Shown here piece after piece: positions 45,841-48,372 of a stretch of DNA of 48,372 nt (its first letter is position 1; each line of letters opens with the position of its first letter). The notes below the pieces were generated by a model. It saw only the letters and a program-made list of their open reading frames with translations. It made no database searches and had not been told where the DNA came from. This DNA comes from JAICIG01 sp035532215 (GTDB taxonomy: Bacteria; Planctomycetota; Planctomycetia; Pirellulales; JAICIG01): positions 1 to 48,372 of the forward strand of contig DATKRK010000223.1 in the NCBI GenBank assembly GCA_035532215.1. The letters are read 5' to 3'. The translations under genes and the position numbers were made by a program.

Positions 45841-45862
45841 ATCCCTTGCCGCCATCCCAGGC

Positions 45863-46879
45863 CTAATTCGTCAGCTTCCAACCCGCCTCGCTGACTTCCA
45901 AGCCCGAGTGTCCGGCGTATTGATTGTAAACCTGCTCCATCTCTTCGATCGAATCAAAGTAGCCGACGACAAACGCGGCGCTGAACGACTCGCCCGCTTT
46001 GATCGGCCGGCCGCCGAACTCCTCGATCATGCAGACGTAGCTGCGTTGATGGCACCAGGCTTCGCTGACGTCCGCCGCGTCGAGCGTCATCCCGGCGAGC
46101 CAGGGGCCGGCCTGGCCGGTCTTCGGATCGCGCAGATGGTAAGCGCGAATCATCCGCTTCGGGATCATGGCGTCGTTGCGGCGATAGTTGAATTTCGCGT
46201 CGGGCGCGAAGTTTTCATTGAACTCGCTGGCGGGAATCTTGCCAACGTAGCTCAAGTAGACCTCGCTGAACGTGTCGCCGTGCTGATGCTTGATGTGGCC
46301 CGGCAAATCGAGCCTCAAGAACATCGCCGGGCTGTCGTTCACGGCGTCGATGCGGTCCGACGAAATGAAATATCGCTTGCCCGCGGGAAACACGATCGTC
46401 TGCGACCAGCGGCTGCCCGTCTTCTTGCCCGGCGCCGCGGTCTTGTAGCGATACGCCTGCTCGACGGCCACGAAGTCTTTGCCGCGAATCACGCGAGGTT
46501 CGAGTCGTTTGGCCTGCGTGCAGATTTGCGGGCCTTCGATCGAGCGTTTGGGCGTGTTGCCGTGATAGGCATTGCCGTACTCGTAAACCATTTCCTTGGG
46601 CAGTTGCTCGCGGTACTCCTTGTCGCTGCCCGGCTCCATGATCCAATCGACGATATCAAGGCCGAAGCCCGCATCGCGAAAGCCCGTTTTCTTATCCAAC
46701 AGCGAGCCCGCCGCCACGCCGCTCACGTAGCCTTGCTTGCGGATCGCGGCTTGCAAATCTGGCGTGACGAGCTTGATCTCCTGGTCGTTTTCGGAGATTT
46801 GCAAGTCGTCGGCGCTCAATGGAGCATTCATTGCTACAGAGGTGAGAGCGATTGCGGCGACAAATGCGAGGAGTTTCAT
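45863..46879 (-). CDS. Secreted protein of unknown function, paired with an esterase
   Basis: I chose the ATG at 46879 (338 residues), which overlaps the esterase stop by four bases and begins a signal peptide (LLAFVAAIALTSVAMNAPLSA). The mature part is beta-rich. Distinct blocks are GFGLDIVDWIMEPGSD, RWSQTIVFPAGKRYFISSDR and RLDLPGHIKHQHGDTFSEVYLS. His and Asp residues in the last one could form a metal or active site, but I do not recognise the family. A role in polysaccharide breakdown is suggested only by the esterase partner. Confidence 0.72.
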   Translation of the reverse strand: MKLLAFVAAIALTSVAMNAPLSADDLQISENDQEIKLVTPDLQAAIRKQGYVSGVAAGSLLDKKTGFRDAGFGLDIVDWIMEPGSDKEYREQLPKEMVYEYGNAYHGNTPKRSIEGPQICTQAKRLEPRVIRGKDFVAVEQAYRYKTAAPGKKTGSRWSQTIVFPAGKRYFISSDRIDAVNDSPAMFLRLDLPGHIKHQHGDTFSEVYLSYVGKIPASEFNENFAPDAKFNYRRNDAMIPKRMIRAYHLRDPKTGQAGPWLAGMTLDAADVSEAWCHQRSYVCMIEEFGGRPIKAGESFSAAFVVGYFDSIEEMEQVYNQYAGHSGLEVSEAGWKLTN

Positions 46880-48372
46880 TGCGAATCCGATTTTCGTTGT
46901 TCCGGCGGAAAGGTGCGAATATTTAGGTTCTTTTCGCCCCACCCCAAGCTCTTGCCCACGCTCACCGAGTAATCCCAGCCGCCGGAGCGGATTTCGGAGA
47001 TCCACACGGGCTGCCGTTCGGCCGCCATTGCCACGATTTGCGGCGTATCGACGTAGCGGAGCACATTCAAGAGATCGAATCCATGTAGGTGGCTTTGAGG
47101 AGGAACAAAAACAGAAATCGACGCCAGCGGCGGCTCGAACAGCGAGGCGTACAGAGCTTCCATCCCTATATCTGTCTGTCCGTCGACTCTGATTCCAGCA
47201 TGCGAATACTTTTCAATGGACCGCAACGCTTGCAGCGCGCGTCGTATATCCCAAATCTGCATTCCCGCCAGCGTTTGCCCAAGCAACATGAACCGTCGGC
47301 GAATCTGAACTTGCTTGCGCTCGTCGGCATTCCATTGGGTTCGCCCATACCCCCGCGGAAGAAAAAAAGCGTGCGCTGGCCGCTGGTTTTCGGCGTTTTC
47401 GGCTCCGAATGCCGGCGGTTTCAATCCCGATTCTTGATACTCATCGGGAAAGTTTTCGTGAAAGGTGGTGATCGCCGCCTCATCAATAGTCTCTGGACCA
47501 ACTGATAGGCGAACGGCGCCTGCGTCTTTTACCGGGGCGTCGCACAAAATGTAAAGCCGCAGACGAACGTGTTCCTGGCTGTCAAAATCGTATGCTTCCA
47601 ACGCTAAACCGTTGCGTTCCGCCGAAGAAACTCTTTCCACGTTCAGCGGCCCCGGCTCTGCCGGCCAGCCGGCGAAGCATTTTTCCTTCAGCGCCTTCAT
47701 CCAACCGTCGCGCATCCGGGCCCATTCTTCCTTGTTTTTCGGAACCTTGGGCGGCTCGGCTAGCGGCACGAACGTCTCGTGAATCCGGCTGGTAATCTCG
47801 TCGGCCGGCAGGCTCTCGAAGACTTTGAGTTCCTCGGGCTCGAAATATTTGACGCCGGTGTTTTCGACCGGGGCGTCTTCGCCCTTCAAGAAGCGGTTGA
47901 ACCAGTGGAACTCGGCCACCTGCAGTTCCTGGATGTCCTTGTGCGGGCCTTCGCTGATTTGCAGGCCGAGCTGCTTGTCGGCGCCGTACAGCCGGTAGAT
48001 CTCGCGGACCTTGCGATGTACGCGCGCCACGCCGTCGAGCGGAAAGATCGTGTCTTTGTCGGTGTTCACAATCAACAGCGCTCGCGGCGCGACCAGCGCG
48101 GCGACCTGCGGATAGTCCCAGCGGTAGGTGTTGACCATGAACATGCAATCGCAATGCCCTTCGACGCAGCCGTCGACGACGTGGTTTTCCAGATCGGTGA
48201 TGCCCGCGGTGGGCACGGCGGCCTTGATCCGCTCGTCGAGTGCGGCGATCCACCAGCTATAGGCGCCGCCTCCCGAGCGGCCTGCCACGCCGAGCTTCTC
48301 GCCATCGACCTCCGGTCGCGATTGCAAATAGTCGAGCGCCCGAATGCCGTTCCAGGCTTCGACGCCGGCCGG
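46876..48372 (-). CDS. Alpha/beta-hydrolase, acetyl-xylan-esterase-like (5' end outside the window)
   Basis: The frame is open to the right edge, so the N-terminus is missing; the last visible upstream codons (WNGIRALDYLQSRPEVDG) are typical of the helix before the nucleophile. The elbow is GRSGG, with Ser as nucleophile. NTDKDTIFP supplies the expected acid and EGPHKD the His. This fits the AXE1/dienelactone-type carbohydrate esterases. After the hydrolase domain come about 270 residues that I do not recognise; they include a region with DIGMEALYASLFEPPLASISV. The stop overlaps the start of the secreted protein gene, so the two are one operon. Confidence 0.85.
   Translation of the reverse strand, partial: PAGVEAWNGIRALDYLQSRPEVDGEKLGVAGRSGGGAYSWWIAALDERIKAAVPTAGITDLENHVVDGCVEGHCDCMFMVNTYRWDYPQVAALVAPRALLIVNTDKDTIFPLDGVARVHRKVREIYRLYGADKQLGLQISEGPHKDIQELQVAEFHWFNRFLKGEDAPVENTGVKYFEPEELKVFESLPADEITSRIHETFVPLAEPPKVPKNKEEWARMRDGWMKALKEKCFAGWPAEPGPLNVERVSSAERNGLALEAYDFDSQEHVRLRLYILCDAPVKDAGAVRLSVGPETIDEAAITTFHENFPDEYQESGLKPPAFGAENAENQRPAHAFFLPRGYGRTQWNADERKQVQIRRRFMLLGQTLAGMQIWDIRRALQALRSIEKYSHAGIRVDGQTDIGMEALYASLFEPPLASISVFVPPQSHLHGFDLLNVLRYVDTPQIVAMAAERQPVWISEIRSGGWDYSVSVGKSLGWGEKNLNIRTFPPEQRKSDSQ

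Overview
This window looks like a piece of a GC-rich Planctomycetota chromosome, most likely of the Pirellula/Lacipirellula kind (inference from gene content). The signs are a long MoxR/DUF58/VWA membrane gene train, a giant PQQ-propeller/TPR secreted protein, a PilM-type actin-like protein followed by two Met/Gly-rich membrane-anchored proteins, an HU protein with an Ala/Lys tail, HslV with a short propeptide, many weak or missing Shine-Dalgarno sites, and many palindromic intergenic repeats. No rRNA, tRNA, CRISPR array, transposase or prophage gene was found.

Layout. (1) 1-5.5 kb, minus strand: a GH38-related protein that appears to lack its catalytic Asp, a DUF3800 protein, cytidylate kinase and a PlsC acyltransferase. 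A possible small RNA lies between DUF3800 and cmk, and a nested palindromic element supplies the plsC stop codon. (2) 5.8-12.4 kb, plus strand: a PilM-like protein and two membrane-anchored partners behind a clear sigma70-like promoter. (3) 12.5-16.7 kb, minus strand: a three-subunit molybdenum hydroxylase (FAD, 2Fe-2S and Mo subunits) followed by a MoaD-like protein. (4) 17-18 kb, minus strand: a Nudix hydrolase and a HicB/HicA-type toxin-antitoxin pair. (5) 18.3-20.2 kb, plus strand: hslV and hslU, overlapping.

(6) 20.2-44.7 kb, minus strand: fourteen genes in a row, all in one direction. Reading in transcription order they are a PQQ/TPR giant, a terpene-cyclase-fold repeat protein, MoxR ATPase, DUF58, two VWA membrane proteins, a DUF4175-like membrane protein, a coiled-coil secreted protein, a helical/TPR-like secreted protein, an NPCBM protein, an intact HtrA protease, two HtrA-like proteins in which all three triad positions are changed, and TsaE. 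From moxR to the last HtrA-like gene most junctions overlap or nearly touch, so this is very probably one transcription unit. I read it as an envelope machine in which a MoxR AAA+ ATPase and VWA proteins work with a periplasmic protease/pseudoprotease set. This is the most interesting system in the window.

(7) 44.7-48.4 kb: an intergenic stretch with a perfect 26-bp inverted repeat, an HU-like gene with its own promoter and terminator (plus strand), then a minus-strand pair made of an alpha/beta-hydrolase esterase (running off the right edge) and a secreted protein of unknown function.

Intergenic DNA carries at least six different palindromic elements, one of them present twice (967-1041 and 45766-45840, opposite orientation). 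All functional calls come from reading motifs in the sequence; no database search was possible.
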